From contig UWYS01000012.1 of NCBI GenBank assembly GCA_900291925.1, positions 744,001-808,000 on the forward strand: a DNA stretch of 64,000 bases. The letters run 5' to 3'. This DNA comes from Thecaphora thlaspeos (Eukaryota; Basidiomycota; Ustilaginomycetes; Urocystidales; Glomosporiaceae). The translations under genes were made by a program, and so were the position numbers. Positions 46,726-58,200 of the stretch are shown here, one piece after another. Position 1 is the stretch's first letter. Each line of letters starts with the position of its first letter. The notes below the pieces were generated by a model. It did no database searches, had not been told where the DNA came from, and was given only the letters and a program-made list of their open reading frames with translations.

Positions 46726-46857
46726 AAAATTGATGCCACGGTTTTGGGGCAAAAATCCCAAAAACAGTGGCATCAATTTTCTGTTAGGGTCCAACTGGCC
46801 AAGACGCGTCTTCATCGATGCTGCTGTTTTCAACATTTTTGCTCAAAAACAGCGGCA
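46726..46857 (+). repeat. Two related hairpin-forming units directly after the pol stop
   Basis: Unit 1 has 14-bp perfect arms, AAAATTGATGCCAC (46726-46739) and GTGGCATCAATTTT (46767-46780). Unit 2 has 12-bp arms with one G-T pair, TGCTGCTGTTTT (46819-46830) and AAAACAGCGGCA (46846-46857). Both right arms end in GGCA(T/C)CAATTTTC, so the units are diverged copies. A 12-bp palindrome AAGACGCGTCTT lies between them (46801-46812). Confidence 0.85.
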
Positions 46858-46970
46858 CCAATTTTCAAGGCAAAACAGACAGATTTGAAAATTTAGGTTT
46901 TGCACAAAACACCCTTTTAGAGCCGTCACACTATACGTAGTAGAGCGACCAAGAACATGGGGAGGAGAGT

Positions 46971-47152
46971 TGGAAAGTGGGGTATGGATCCAAGCTGGAA
47001 GGTGGGGGCAGCAGATCCAAGAGGCTGCCAGCAAAGCATGTCGGGCGTATCAGCCTTCCCTTCTTGTTTATTAGCCAGTTCCTTGCTTGCTCTATCCCTT
47101 CTCAACACCACCAACCATCATCAGCACCAATGTAGTCACACATCTCATTCCA
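46971..47152 (+). repeat. 3' LTR of the copia element (about 182 bp)
   Basis: Starts TGGAAAGTGGGG after a purine-rich tract and ends CTCATTCCA. It retains the 27-bp segment missing from the 5' LTR and is about 85-90% identical elsewhere by eye, so the two LTRs have been diverging for a long time. Confidence 0.8.
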
Positions 47153-47155
47153 TTT

Positions 47156-47282
47156 GACCAGCTAGTCCCTACAGTGCCAGCTGGGAGCTTGCAGCGTCTC
47201 TCCTGCAGGGTCCAGCAATCCTATTATTCCTTTGTCTGCTTCTCTCCCTCCTTGTAGCCAGCCTCATTGCTCAAGTTGGTGC
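47156..47282 (+). repeat. CpG-stripped copy of the repeat at 32510-32642
   Basis: Begins four bases after the 3' LTR. Nearly every CpG of the GC-rich copy is TpG or CpA here; for example TACGGCGCCGGC reads TACAGTGCCAGC. This is a direct record of C-to-T change on both strands. Confidence 0.85.
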
Positions 47283-48613
47283 CAACTCAGGACTTTCGCT
47301 ACAAAAGGATTAGGACTGGAGGCACAAAAGGGGAGTGTAAGGAGCAGGGCAGCAACTACCAAGTGCTTGTCAACAGGCCAGGCAATATAAATCTAATGTT
47401 AAATGTGCCGCCTCCTTTTGCCAGCGTTGGCCGTTGAAGCCACTGGACAGAGGGGGGTCAGACCATTTGGGGGAAAGACAATGGCAGTGGTGACCAATCT
47501 GCCACAAGATGGGATATGCCAGTCTCAAGCAACCTAGCAGACAATAACCACTATGCTGGCTGGCCGTGGGCGGCAGATTTCAAGGCAATGCAAAGGCATC
47601 ATTTGAGGCACAGCAGGTAGACAGAAGAAGATGCAGGGAGAGGTGGTGGACAGAGACAAGAGGTCGGAGCAGGCAACCACAAGCCACTGCTGATTCCACC
47701 CAATCTACGCTCTGGATGAGAGCCAGCAATCCCCACCCAGCATACTCTCTGGACAACATAAGGTTGAGGCTTGAAGAGCAGGGTCTTGCATATCTTCTGA
47801 GCAACACTCTTGTGATTGTTGCTTTGACGCCGCACCCGCACCAGCCGCGGGAACATTAATTGAATGTTTTTCTTTGGTGAGGCTGTCTAGACCCAAAGCA
47901 AAGGCTTTGCCATCTCGTATTCTTCTCGAGGCTTGCACGCAATTGATCTTGTCCCATTCTATCTGCCCCTTTGCTGATCCAACGCAGCTTACCACCTTCC
48001 TCTCCCCCTTTGCTTGCTCTACCATTTGGCAAGCGCAATGGGAGATCAAGGGCTCTTGGGCTCCAAGCACTTGCTTTGGGCCAAGCTGTTGGGCTTGGCC
48101 GCCATCTCTGCTTTGCAGATGCAAAGATCTACTGATCAGAGTTGGTATAAGCTTATTATTGTATTATTTATTCTGACTTGCTGACTCACCCTGTACCTGG
48201 GCCGTCTGAGTTTGTTTCTGAGCCAGGATGTTCTTGCAACAGGGCAATCGCGAGTCTAAAGGCTGGTTGGTGTGCCAGTGTGAATTATAGGGGGGAGCAA
48301 GGGGACAGACAATCAAGGACAATATCAGTTAGAGACTGCCCCATCCCACACCATTGAGATGACCATAAAGTCCTGTCCTCAACTCACCTTTTTCAGCAAT
48401 GGGACCTTAAAGTGTGTCTTGAAGGGAGAGTCAGGACCACATGGTGGTCCTGACATTGTTTGGGATAAAGTCAGCAGATTGTAGGGTGTTGTACAACAGG
48501 AGATGGATGATGTACAATGGGTTGTAAGTGAGTAGATGGTATGTAAAAGAGGTATAGATGGTGGGTTGTAGATGAAGGGAGTGCAGTTGTGGGACACTCA
48601 TGTGCAACACAGT
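47283..48613. other. Unclassified transposon-derived sequence
   Basis: CpG-poor and without coding sequence. AAAAGGGGAGTGTAAGG near 47,322 resembles a polypurine tract followed by the TG start of a copia LTR, so a second element may end here. Otherwise unrecognised. Confidence 0.4.
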
Positions 48614-48796
48614 TGGAATGAGAGGTGTGACTACATCAATGCTGATGCTGGTTGGTGGTATTCAGAGGGGAAAGAGCAAGCAAGGCACTGACTAATATAC
48701 AAGAAGAGAAGGCTGATACGCCTGACATGCTTTGCTGGCAGCCTCTTTGATCTGCTGCTCCCACCTTCCAGTTTGGCACTGTACCCCTTATTTCCA
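48614..48796 (-). mobile_element. Solo LTR of the same copia family, in the opposite orientation
   Basis: The reverse complement aligns end to end with the 3' LTR at 46971-47152, including the 27-bp segment absent from the 5' LTR. It starts TGGAAATAAGGGG and ends CTCATTCCA. No internal element sequence is attached, so it is a solo LTR left by recombination or a remnant of another copy. No target duplication is visible. Confidence 0.8.
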
Positions 48797-49375
48797 ACTC
48801 CCCCACTCCCTGACTTGAAACATACCCCATGTTCATGTTCCCAAGCTAGAGAGCAAGCAAGAAAATGTCTATATGTACAAGAGAAAGTAGACAACAGGAA
48901 GGGGAAGTAGACATTTGGTCTGACAAAGTGCCAGCACATCACACCTCTGATGCTTGAAAAAATGTCTGTGACATGTCTCCCAGCCTTTCTGCCCTGTCAA
49001 CCTCTGTGACCCAATATTCCAACTATTCTTTTGCTGAATCCCCTACATCATCAATTTAGCATTTGTTTGGTGACATTGCAGCACAACAGCACATCCTTAC
49101 ACCTGCAGTAGCCCAATCTCAGTCCACAGCATTGGGGAATTGAGGCCAAGCAGATTGGAGATCAGCAACTTGCAGCACAACTTCTGGGCCAACCACAATG
49201 CAGACCTGTTGGAGACAACATCAATCTGCCATTGGCACACTACCTGCGCTCTGGTTTTGTTTGACTTCGCTTTCTCAAGCACAGAAGAGATAGATACATC
49301 AATGCTTTTAGTTGAGGTTGTCACTTGCAACTGTTTGCCAAAAAAAATTGAAAACAAGGTGTGTGTCTGAGCTCA
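48797..49375. other. Unclassified CpG-poor sequence
   Basis: No gene. AT content is higher than in the flanking genes. Probably degraded transposon sequence. Confidence 0.4.
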
Positions 49376-49527
49376 AAAGTGGGATAAAAGATCCAAAAGC
49401 TCCAAGCAAAGCAGGCAGGGTGAACCAGTCTTTTCTTCTTGTATATCAACCAGTTCCTTGCTTGCTCTTCTTCCTTTAAAAACCATCAATCATCATCAGC
49501 ACTAATGTCTTTGCACCTCACATTGCA
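49376..49527 (+). repeat. Diverged fourth copy of the copia LTR
   Basis: Shares AGTGGG...GATCCAA, a CCAAGCAAAGCA-like core, TTCTTCTTGTATAT, CAGTTCCTTGCTTGCTCTT and ATCATCATCAGCAC with the other LTRs, and ends CATTGCAACT. It is more diverged than the other three. Confidence 0.65.
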
Positions 49528-50116
49528 ACTCCCTCCTTGCTGAAAAACTCTGCAGTCATGCTGGCAATAGGAAGAAACAGGAAAATACAATGCTGCAAAA
49601 GATAGCTGGTAAGGTAACTGTGGGCCAAGATAGATGGAAAGGGTTAGATATCCCAATGCTCTGCTTGATAGTCCATCATAGCAAGACAGCCCAAGGAGGA
49701 GAAAATTCTTGGGAACATTCTTATAACAAAGGCAGTGGCTTTTGTTATGCCCAGCAAAAGACTGCTGCACCACTGGTAGGTCTAGCAGGGAGGGCAGAAA
49801 TAAGCCCTCTTTAGCCACAGCTTGGATCTGCAGGTGCTGGTCTAAATTTTCTCTGGCTGATCATATGTAGCCTGCAGCTTGAGATGATACATGCTTCTTT
49901 AAGGTTGAGCTTCCTCTTGAACTTGTTCCTGCCTCATTAACTTGTCACTCTGGACCTGAGGGGTCAAAATCTTTAGGAATCTATACATGGATTGCTGACA
50001 CAACACGCGCGCTGCTATAAAGTGGCGGTATTTCGGTGAGGCAACGGTGGGGGGAGTCTCTGAGATTAGCGCCGGGATGCTGTCCCCCTCTCTCTTGCCA
50101 TCACCGCCAGCAGACC
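49528..50116. other. Right edge of the CpG-poor island and sirtuin promoter
   Basis: CpG stays rare to about 49,990 and then returns abruptly (ACACGCGCGCTGC). A TATAAAG element at about 50,016 lies roughly 100 nt before the sirtuin ATG and is a plausible TATA box. Confidence 0.5.
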
Positions 50117-51855
50117 ATGAGGATCTCGATCCCGTCCATCCCCGAAACGTCGTCGCGCGCCGCCGTCGAGTACACGCTCCAGAATGCGGCCGAAATCGTT
50201 GCTGGCTTCCTCACTAAGGCGAAGGGCAAAGGCCTCATCATGACGGGTAAATAGACCCTTCGATCAAGCCAGGAGGACGTCGCCTCGGAAGCCGATAGAC
50301 TAACGTCATCCTTCTCATTACCTTCTTGCGCAGGTGCCGGCGCGTCGGTGGACAGCGGTATCGCACCGTATCGAGGCGAGAATGGCTACTATAGTGAGTT
50401 GTGTTGTCCGTGTGGGAGTGACACGAAGCGGCCAAGACTAGAGCAGCTGAAGCTTCGTCCCCTATGCTACAGCCGTACACAAGACGTATCGCCCAATATT
50501 TTATCATGAGTTCATCGATGAGTCGGAAAAGGGACATCTGGCAAGGTGGGCAATCTCGCCGAAGAGAGAGAGGAGCGCATTGAGCGCGGGACGGTCCGGA
50601 GCTGATTCTTGCATTCGTCGATGGCCGCTCACCCCCAGCACAGGCAACGTTACTTCTCTCGATCCTACCTAGGTTTTCCACCCGTACGGACTGCTCTGCC
50701 CAACAAGACACATTACTCCATCGCGGCGATTCAACGGCTTGGCTATGTGCCCGAGTTCATCACGCAGGTGCGCCGACTCTTTGGGCCTCTGACCCCAACG
50801 TCCACTCCTTGACCGTGAGATTCCGCGACTGATCTGGCGTCTGGAACTCATGTTCGTGCTTTCTCCGACAGAATGTCGACAACCTGCACCATGCTGCGAC
50901 TCCATCACCATCTTTGGCTGCTGCGACGATCCTCGAGCTTCACGGTAAGGCGAAAGACTCGAAGGAAGCTCGTCCGCCCGGGAGCCTCTCGCTGATTTGA
51001 CGCTTGACTTTTCTCACCGCACAGGCACGTTGAAGCATGTGGTCTGCGTGCAGTCGCCTAGCTCATACGACCAGTATTCGGATGGCAGTCGAGGCCCATT
51101 GGACGGAAACCTCTACGAGACGCTCTCGGCTTCCCACCTCGCTGGGCCTTGCGCGGTGCGGCCGGTGACGGGCAACACCCCTACCGGCGAAAACTATCCC
51201 AGGGGCTGCGGCTTCTGTGGCTCGCGGGCTGCATTTCAGGACGAGCTGACGAGCTTGAACCCCCGGTGGGCGCGGCTGGCCAAGGAAATGCAAGAGACGG
51301 GCAAGTCTCCCAAGACGAACCCTGACGGCGATGTGAGTGCGATCTCATCCCCATGCGGCGCCATGCCGTTTGGCGCTGAGCTTCTCAGAGACTGACTGCC
51401 GTGTCCGATGTACTCGCCGAATCTAGGTGGACCTTGGCGACGTAGACTACTCGACGTTTCGCTATCCGGCCTGCCCCAACTGCGGCGGCGTGCTAAAGCC
51501 GGCCGTCATCTTCTTCGGAGAGTCGGTGCCAGACGTGCTGCGCGACCATTCCTACCAGCTCGTGCGCGACTCGTCAGCTCTCTTGCTGGTAGGAACGTCG
51601 CTGGCAACCTATTCTGCCTACAGGCTCGTAAAGCAAGCGGTCGAGGAGGGCAAAAAAGTTATGATTATCAACAAGGGCCCTACGAGGGCGGATCCCATCG
51701 CCGAAAGCAAGATTGAGCTGGGTAGCTCCCAGGTCTTGAGCGCCACCGCCAAACTTTTGGCCAACGGGAGAGAGAAGGACCATGTTCTGCGGCGGCTGCT
51801 CGAGAGCGGCGTCACACTCGTCCCGAACCAGAGGAAAGCTGTCGTCTCCAGCTGA
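50117..51855 (+). CDS. Class II (SIRT4-like) NAD-dependent sirtuin, seven exons, 398 aa
   Basis: Exons: 50117-50246, 50334-50393, 50473-50545, 50644-50767, 50872-50944, 51025-51332 and 51427-51855. All junctions use GT...AG and keep frame. The product is a Sir2-fold protein deacylase that consumes NAD; SIRT4-type members are usually mitochondrial. Motifs: GAGASVDSGIAPYR (the family has GAGIS), YRPIFYHEFI and RQRYFSRSYLG (typical of this class), TQNVDNLHHAA, and catalytic His in ELHGTLKH. Zinc ligands include CGFC and CPNC, and the FFGESVP and GTSLATYSAYRL blocks follow. Between HVVC and CGFC lie some 50 unusual residues (SYDQYSDGS onward) not expected in the family. This may be an insertion or an unrecognised intron ending at CCCAG near 51,202. 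It is by far the most intron-rich gene here. Confidence 0.88.
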
Positions 51856-52228
51856 GGGGATCGCCCTCGTTCTTCCTGCTCCGCCGTATGTCTCTTGTCG
51901 ACTTGTCGCCGTTCCCACTGAGGCCCGAGCACCTCCGACTTGTACAAGGCACCCTGAACCAGCCAGCATAGAAAATTTCATGAGGCCGTTGTTGCGCCGG
52001 AAACGCCGTGGCGCAGCATGTGCAGAGGCGAGAAGAGTGAATCTTACTGTTACAATTGGATGTGAAGCGAGCCATTGAGAGAATACGAGAGAGAGGAAGA
52101 GATAGAGGGAGTGATGAAAAGCGAAGCAAATCATAGCGCGGCACGTCGGTCCCGTCACAGCTTCCGAGAGAGATAGATTTTGGGGACGGGAGGGGGGGAT
52201 GTCTTGTCTGTTTGGTTGATGTCGCCCC
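51856..52228. other. Convergent spacer between the sirtuin and adenylate cyclase
   Basis: 3' UTRs of both genes; nothing else is seen. Confidence 0.5.
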
Positions 52229-55200
52229 TCACTGCAATGCCGGGGCCGGTAGGCTCAAGCGGTTCGTCGCCGGGCTAGGCGGGGCGAAGGGCGGGATCTT
52301 CAGCGGTCCAACGAGATTCAGCAGCAAGTCTAGGCTCTCGGCGTCCATCTTGGCTGCAGATCCGGCCTCGGCGGCCCTCTGCCGCACCAAATTGAGCGTC
52401 AGTGTCGAAATGGCGTTGGTGATGCGCATGGTAAACTGCTCCAGCAAGCCGTATAGTTCCTGGTCGGTGCCATCGTCGCGCATCGTGCACGCCATTAGCT
52501 CCGGATTTACCTCGAGCGCCGTCTCGACAACCTTACGCCGCGCGCTGAGGGAGACAGTCACGAGCGACACGGCGATGTCGCTGCAGCCCTGACCGGTATT
52601 GTTTGACGTCGCGGCAGCCGCGGCGGCGATGGAGGCAGGCCCCGAGCCGGTGCCATCGTAGGACTCCTGCAGCAGGTCACGCAGATCCATGCCGCTGGCG
52701 TTGGCCTTGATAACCAGCGCCGGAAAGACGATCTCGGCCGCGAGGTACTCGAGACGCAGGCAGAGCATTCCGATCTGCTTGATCTCATTGACGTCTAGCA
52801 GCTTGGCCGTCGGCTCGTAGACCTGGGCGGCGGGCGCGTTAGCCTTGGTGTTCTGGAAGCGTCCCGCGAGCTGCTTCGGGTATATGAGCGACAGGACCTC
52901 GGGCGTCTCGAGGCCCTTCAGTCTGCGTTCGCCAATGTCTGAGATACCGAAGCCCATCCTGCGCAGAAGTACCACGTCCCGGCTGACGTTGGGGTTGAGC
53001 AGGCGGAAAGTGTCCTCATCGATCTCGTTGCTCTTCTTGCCGGGTGTCGGCGGCGGCGAGCCAATAGCAGCGCCGTCGCCATTGGTGCCAACCACAACGG
53101 TGTCGTCGAAGGTGCCAAGGATCTCGCGCAGCTCGGTAATGACGTCCTTGCTCGCCATAATCTGGCCGCCGTCGGCCGCACCGCAGATCCGGGCCGACCG
53201 ATTGACCATGGGCCCAAAATAATCCATGCGTCGGGTGATGGGGTCCGCCTCGCACACCGGCCAGCCCCAGTGGATGCCCATGCGGACCGATAGGCCACGG
53301 TGGATCAGCTGGCCAGTCGAGTCGTAGACCTTGCGTCCGTCGTCGCACTCGAGGATCTCTTGCGGCCAGTCCTCCTCCTGGAGCTGCAGCTGCACCGTGA
53401 AGCACCACAGCAGCGCCGAGGTGACAGAGGGAAAGGAGACCATGAAGGCATCGCCTTCCGTTTTGACCTCGTAACCTCCGATTGTACGCAGCTGCCGGCG
53501 TAAGAGGTAGTTGTGCTGCCGCATCGCAGTCTGCATGCCGCCGTTGGTCTCCCAGAGTGACGTTGAGTTCTTTATGTCGGTGAAGACGAGCGCCACCTGT
53601 CCGATTGGCGGCGCCACCTCGCGATCCAGCCGCGCCAGCGTCCGATCGCCGGGCAGGTCCTCGCGGTAGCGTCGATTCGAATACTTGACCGCGTCCCACG
53701 ACGAATTGACGGCGACGGCGCCGCGGCCGTTGCGCTGCTGCCGATTGTAGAAGAGGTCGCCAACCGATACGACCATCACCATGATGCTCTCCTCGGCGCC
53801 GTAGCTGATGGCGAAGTCGCGCAGCTTTTGCGAGGCAATCATCGGGTCGTTCCGCTCGGTCCGCGCAATGTCGACGGCGGTCTGGTAAGAGACGTACTGC
53901 CACAGCACCCGGTTGGCCAGGACCACAAACTCGTCCGAGTCGGTCAGCTGGATGGTCATCACGGCCGGGGCCGCATTGACGATCGGGAAGAGGTGGTAGT
54001 AGCCAAACGAGCGCGAAACGTCGAGCGAATCGTTGACGTAGCCGCGCAGCGAGACCCAGCCTTCGGCGGATCGGATGCGCTCTGTCTCCTCCCGGCTGAA
54101 CGGCTCGTGCTTGGTGCTGACGAGGTGGGCGGTCCCGCCGTTGCGCGACAGTACGGCGAGTGCGTCGCCGGCGTTGGCGATGTACATGGTCTTGTCCACG
54201 ATGTAGGCCAGTACCGCCGATGCGCCGGCCTTCCAGTCGTGCTTATTGGAAGCCGCAGCAATGGCCGGAGCGGAGCTGCGGCTCTCGTCTGCCGCTGCTT
54301 CGGCGTGGGCCTCGGAGAGTTTGCGGCTACCGTCGTTGATCAGGACGTCGGCATAGTCCTTCTGCATCCGCAGGAACGCCCGGCGCAGCACGTTGGGGAC
54401 GTCGTCCGGCTCGGCTGGCGTTTTGCCCAGCCGCTGGATCTCCCAAGAGATCCGGTATTCGCTCCACTCGGCTAGGTGGCGGGCGATTCGACTGCCGACA
54501 TGTGCACCGTGGCCGCGTCCGTCGAACAGGCCAAAAACGCACTGATTCTCCTCCTTGCCAAAGCGCGGAATGACGACGTCGACGACACTGAGGTTGTCAT
54601 GCTCGCCAAGAGCATCGGCGATGCCGTAGGCCATGTTGTTGATCTGCGAGAGCGACGTCCGCACGCGGCGATTGTCTGTCTCGTCCGGCGTCGAGTTTGA
54701 GTGCAGCGGCATCGTGACGTCCATCAGGCCCAGCAGCCGAAGGCATGTGAGCCGGCTGAAGTCCGAGATGCTGGTTCGCCTGCCGCTGAGGTCCGAGAGC
54801 TTCGACTTGATCTCAAGGCGCTTATTACCGGAGAGGTTGAGGTATCGCAGCTCCAGGTTCGAGTTCCAGTTCCAGTCGTAGTGCCAGTTAGCGATGTTGT
54901 ACTTGAGGACATTGTTGCCGACGTCGAGGTTGGCCAGTTTGCCCATCCTACCCAGCTCGGCCGGCAGCGACTGGAGCTTGTTGCCGTTGAGGTGGAGGAT
55001 GCGCAGCTCCTGCAGATGCTCGAGGTCGTCGCTCGGGATGCTGCTGATCTGGTTACCGCTCATGTAGAGCTCGCGCAGCTTAGTGTGCTTCGAGAGGCTG
55101 ACGTGCGGGATCTCGAAGATCTCGTTGAAGCTGAGATTGAGGACCTCGAGCTCGGAGAGCTGCGACAGCACGCCAAAAACGTCGTCGGTCAGGTGATTGT

Positions 55201-58200
55201 CGCCGAGCCGAAGCTTCTTGAGCGACGCCGCAAGCGGCTGGAGCAGCGTCTCGCTCACCGCCATCGCCGCCGCCCGACTGTAGGCAGTCGCCGAGCCGGC
55301 CGAGCCTTTGCGCGCAGCGACGATGCCGCTCTCCTCAGCCTTGAGCGCGACGGCAGCGGCCGCGGCATCGATGACCGGCAGAGGGGCAGGCACATCGGGA
55401 AAGCTTTCGAGCAGGTTGGAGCTAACGTTGATCGACTCGAGGCTCTCGCATCGCCAGATGCTACTGGGAAGCATCTTGAGATTGTTGTTGTGGACCAGCA
55501 GCTCGCGCAGACGCGTCAGCTGTCCGATCTTCTCGGGCAGCGTCGAGAGAAGGTTGGTGTTGCACGAGAGCACCTCAAGCCTCTGCAAGTCGCCGATCGT
55601 CTCTGGCAGCACGACAAACTGGTTGCGATCCAGCGTCAGGTGCGACAGCGCCGGCAACTGCGGGAAGAGACTCTCGTCGAGGCGCGTCATATTGGTCGAA
55701 GAGAGGTCGAGCGAGGTGAGATCGCACGACGTCAACGCTGCGATCTTGACCTTGCTGAGCGGGTTGCGGCCTAGCTCGATGGTACGCAGCTGCGGGCCCA
55801 GCGTTGCGTCAAAGGCCTTGATGCTGTTGCTCTCAGCCTGGACCACCTGCAGCCTAGGCAGTCCAAACAGCGGCGAGATGTCTTGAACCATGTTGCGGCG
55901 CAGATCAACCGTGCGGAGGCAGACGAGTTGATGCATACCTTCAGGAAGCGACTCGAGCGAATTGCCGGCCAGGATGAGGCGCTCGAGATTGACGAGCCTG
56001 GTGATCTGCGGCGGCAGCGAAGAAATCGCGTTGAACGAGACATCGAGGTCGTTGAGTGACGTGACGTCGCAGATCGACGCCGGGAACTGTTCGAAGCGAT
56101 TGTTGGAGATGTTGAGGTGACGCAGCGTGCCGATGAGGGAAAAGTAGCTCGGCAGCTCGTAGAGGCGGTTGTTTTGCACCTTGATCGACATCAGGTCCGG
56201 GATGCTGTCGAGGCTGATGTGAGACAGCTCGACGATCCTATTGTTCGACACATCGAGATGAGTCAGCGTCTCGCTCGACCTGACGCTCTGCGGGATCCGC
56301 TTCAGCGCTAGGTTCGACAGCCGCAGGCTCCGCAGGCTGCTGCAAAGCTGGACGAAGTCGAGTGGCAGGTCCGACATCGGATTGCCGGAGAGGTCCAGGC
56401 TGACGATCCAGTCGGCGTGGCGGTATAGAAAGATCGGCACCATCTCGAGGTTGCGGCTCTGGAGGTCGAGGTGCTGGAAGGTGTGCTCGTTGTTACCGAA
56501 CGCTTCCGAGTCGAAGGTCGGCACGCTGTCCGGGCGGAAGACGAAGCGCAGAAGGTATGACAGCTCGTCGCGGCCCATCTCCTCGAGGCCATCGGCTTCG
56601 GTGTAGCCGGCCTGCAGCAGACGTCGCCGCTGCAGCTGCGCCGGCTTATCGGAGCCGCCCAGCGGACGCTCGGAGCCTTTGTCACGCACAAAGAGCCGGA
56701 AGGCGCCCGAGTCGTTGGTGAGGCTCTTCCTGGCCAGGATCGTGCGGACCTCGGAGGCCGTATAGATGAGCGAGCAGGCCAGCGTGATGAACGAATGGTC
56801 CATCTTGTAGACTCGGAGGAAGTGCTGTCGGGCCACACACGCGGAACAAGGAAAGAATGAAGATGGCGACGAACCGGATTCATCAGGCGGAGGATGTTAG
56901 TCGTCAGAGGCTGGGTCGATCGATGCATCTCAAGGGCTCGGTCAGCTGTCACGGGCGTGGAAGCCGACTGCTTCCGACGCCCTTCTACTCACGTTTTTCC
57001 CGCCCGGCGCGCTCGTAGCCGAGACGTTGGTACGCTTTGTGGCGCCCGAGTCCCGCTTGACGCCACCGTTGTGCACCATGCTGTCGTCTTCGGCGCCGAG
57101 GGTGTGCGTCGAGCCGATTGTCGTCAGCGAGGGCCGCTGGGTGCTGAGCGAGCCCGCCGTGTTCGGCCTATTCGAGTTCATGCGATGCTTCGACGGCCTG
57201 TGCAGGCCAAGCTTGCTAGCTGCAGCCGCCGCCAATGCGCCGCCACGCGACGATGGCCGCGCCGAGCTGCTCAGCAGAGGAGGCTGCTGCTGCTGGGTCG
57301 ACAGAGAGTGCGAGCGCGAGATGAGCAGGGCGGACTGCGGCGAGCTGACGTCTGTCGTCCCAACCACCTCGCCGCCAGCTTTTGCCTCGCCGAAGACGGG
57401 CTTACGCGAAAGCACCGTACCGAGGCCCGTCGGCTCGATCACCTCCTCGGTGCCACGGCGTGATCCGCTCAGCGAGGACGGCTTCAAGTGGGTCGGCGGG
57501 TCGTTGGACGAGGACATGTGCATTCCGGTGCTGGTCCCAACGCTGGCGGTCGAGCCCTTTCGATCCTCCGTCGAGGCGCCACCTGCAGCAGCAATACCGT
57601 TGCCGTTGTCGTCGTCGTCAGCCTCCTCCTCCTCCTCCTCCTCCCCTTCGGCCTGGTCGTCGCGGAGGGCGTCGTGAGCTTGGTCCGGCTGAACGGCCCA
57701 GCTGTCCGGGGCCATCCAGCTCGAGCTTGCCGCGTGTCCGCCCGAGCTCGCGCTAGACTTGCGCACTTTGAGCAGCGAAGCGGCCATCGCTGGGTCGTCT
57801 GGTGGCGGTGGGAAGTGATAGCCGGTCGCCCTTGTGCCGTCTGGCGTCGGCGCGCCGGAAGCCCAGCCGCCCGCTCCTACCAGCCGGGCCGCCGCTGCCA
57901 CGCTGGGCTGGTCCGGCTTCAGAAGAGGAAGTTGCGCAGACGACGTCTTGGGCGAGATGCCGCTATGCGCCGACCGGAGGCTGTGCGCCGACGTCACGCT
58001 GCCCTTGCGGATGCCGGCGTAGTCCGGCGTCGGGCTGCTGCCAGTGTCGTTCTTTCCCAGGTCCAGCCCGCCGCCGGTCGAGCCGCGCCGCGGTGCACCG
58101 GGAAGCGCGGGCGCCTCATGGACTTCGCGGAGGTTGCTCGAGACGCGGCGAAGCTGCTGATGCTGCTGAGCCTCGACCAGGCTGATCCTCCGCAGGCCGG

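Larger units (their letters stand above)
42079..47152 (+). mobile_element. Decayed Ty1/copia LTR retrotransposon
   Basis: Two related short LTRs (42079-42233 and 46971-47152) flank a primer-binding site, a gag with a zinc-knuckle-like block, and a pol in copia order: protease, integrase, reverse transcriptase, RNase H. The LTRs begin TGGAA and end TTCCA, a 5-bp inverted repeat of the TG...CA type; similarity continues to AGTTGGAA/TTCCAACT at some ends. A purine-rich GGGGAGGAGAG precedes the 3' LTR as a possible polypurine tract. I see no matching target-site duplication. The element is inactive, with four or more frameshifts, a deletion in integrase, seven in-frame TAG stops and a changed RT active site. 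CpG is almost absent inside. It is a non-infectious fungal retroelement. Confidence 0.9.

Noticed and set aside
42079..47152. Target-site duplication around the copia element
   Set aside because: Five-base flanks of the two LTRs (ending AAAGT on the left, starting TTTGA on the right) do not match, and mutation is too heavy to infer one.
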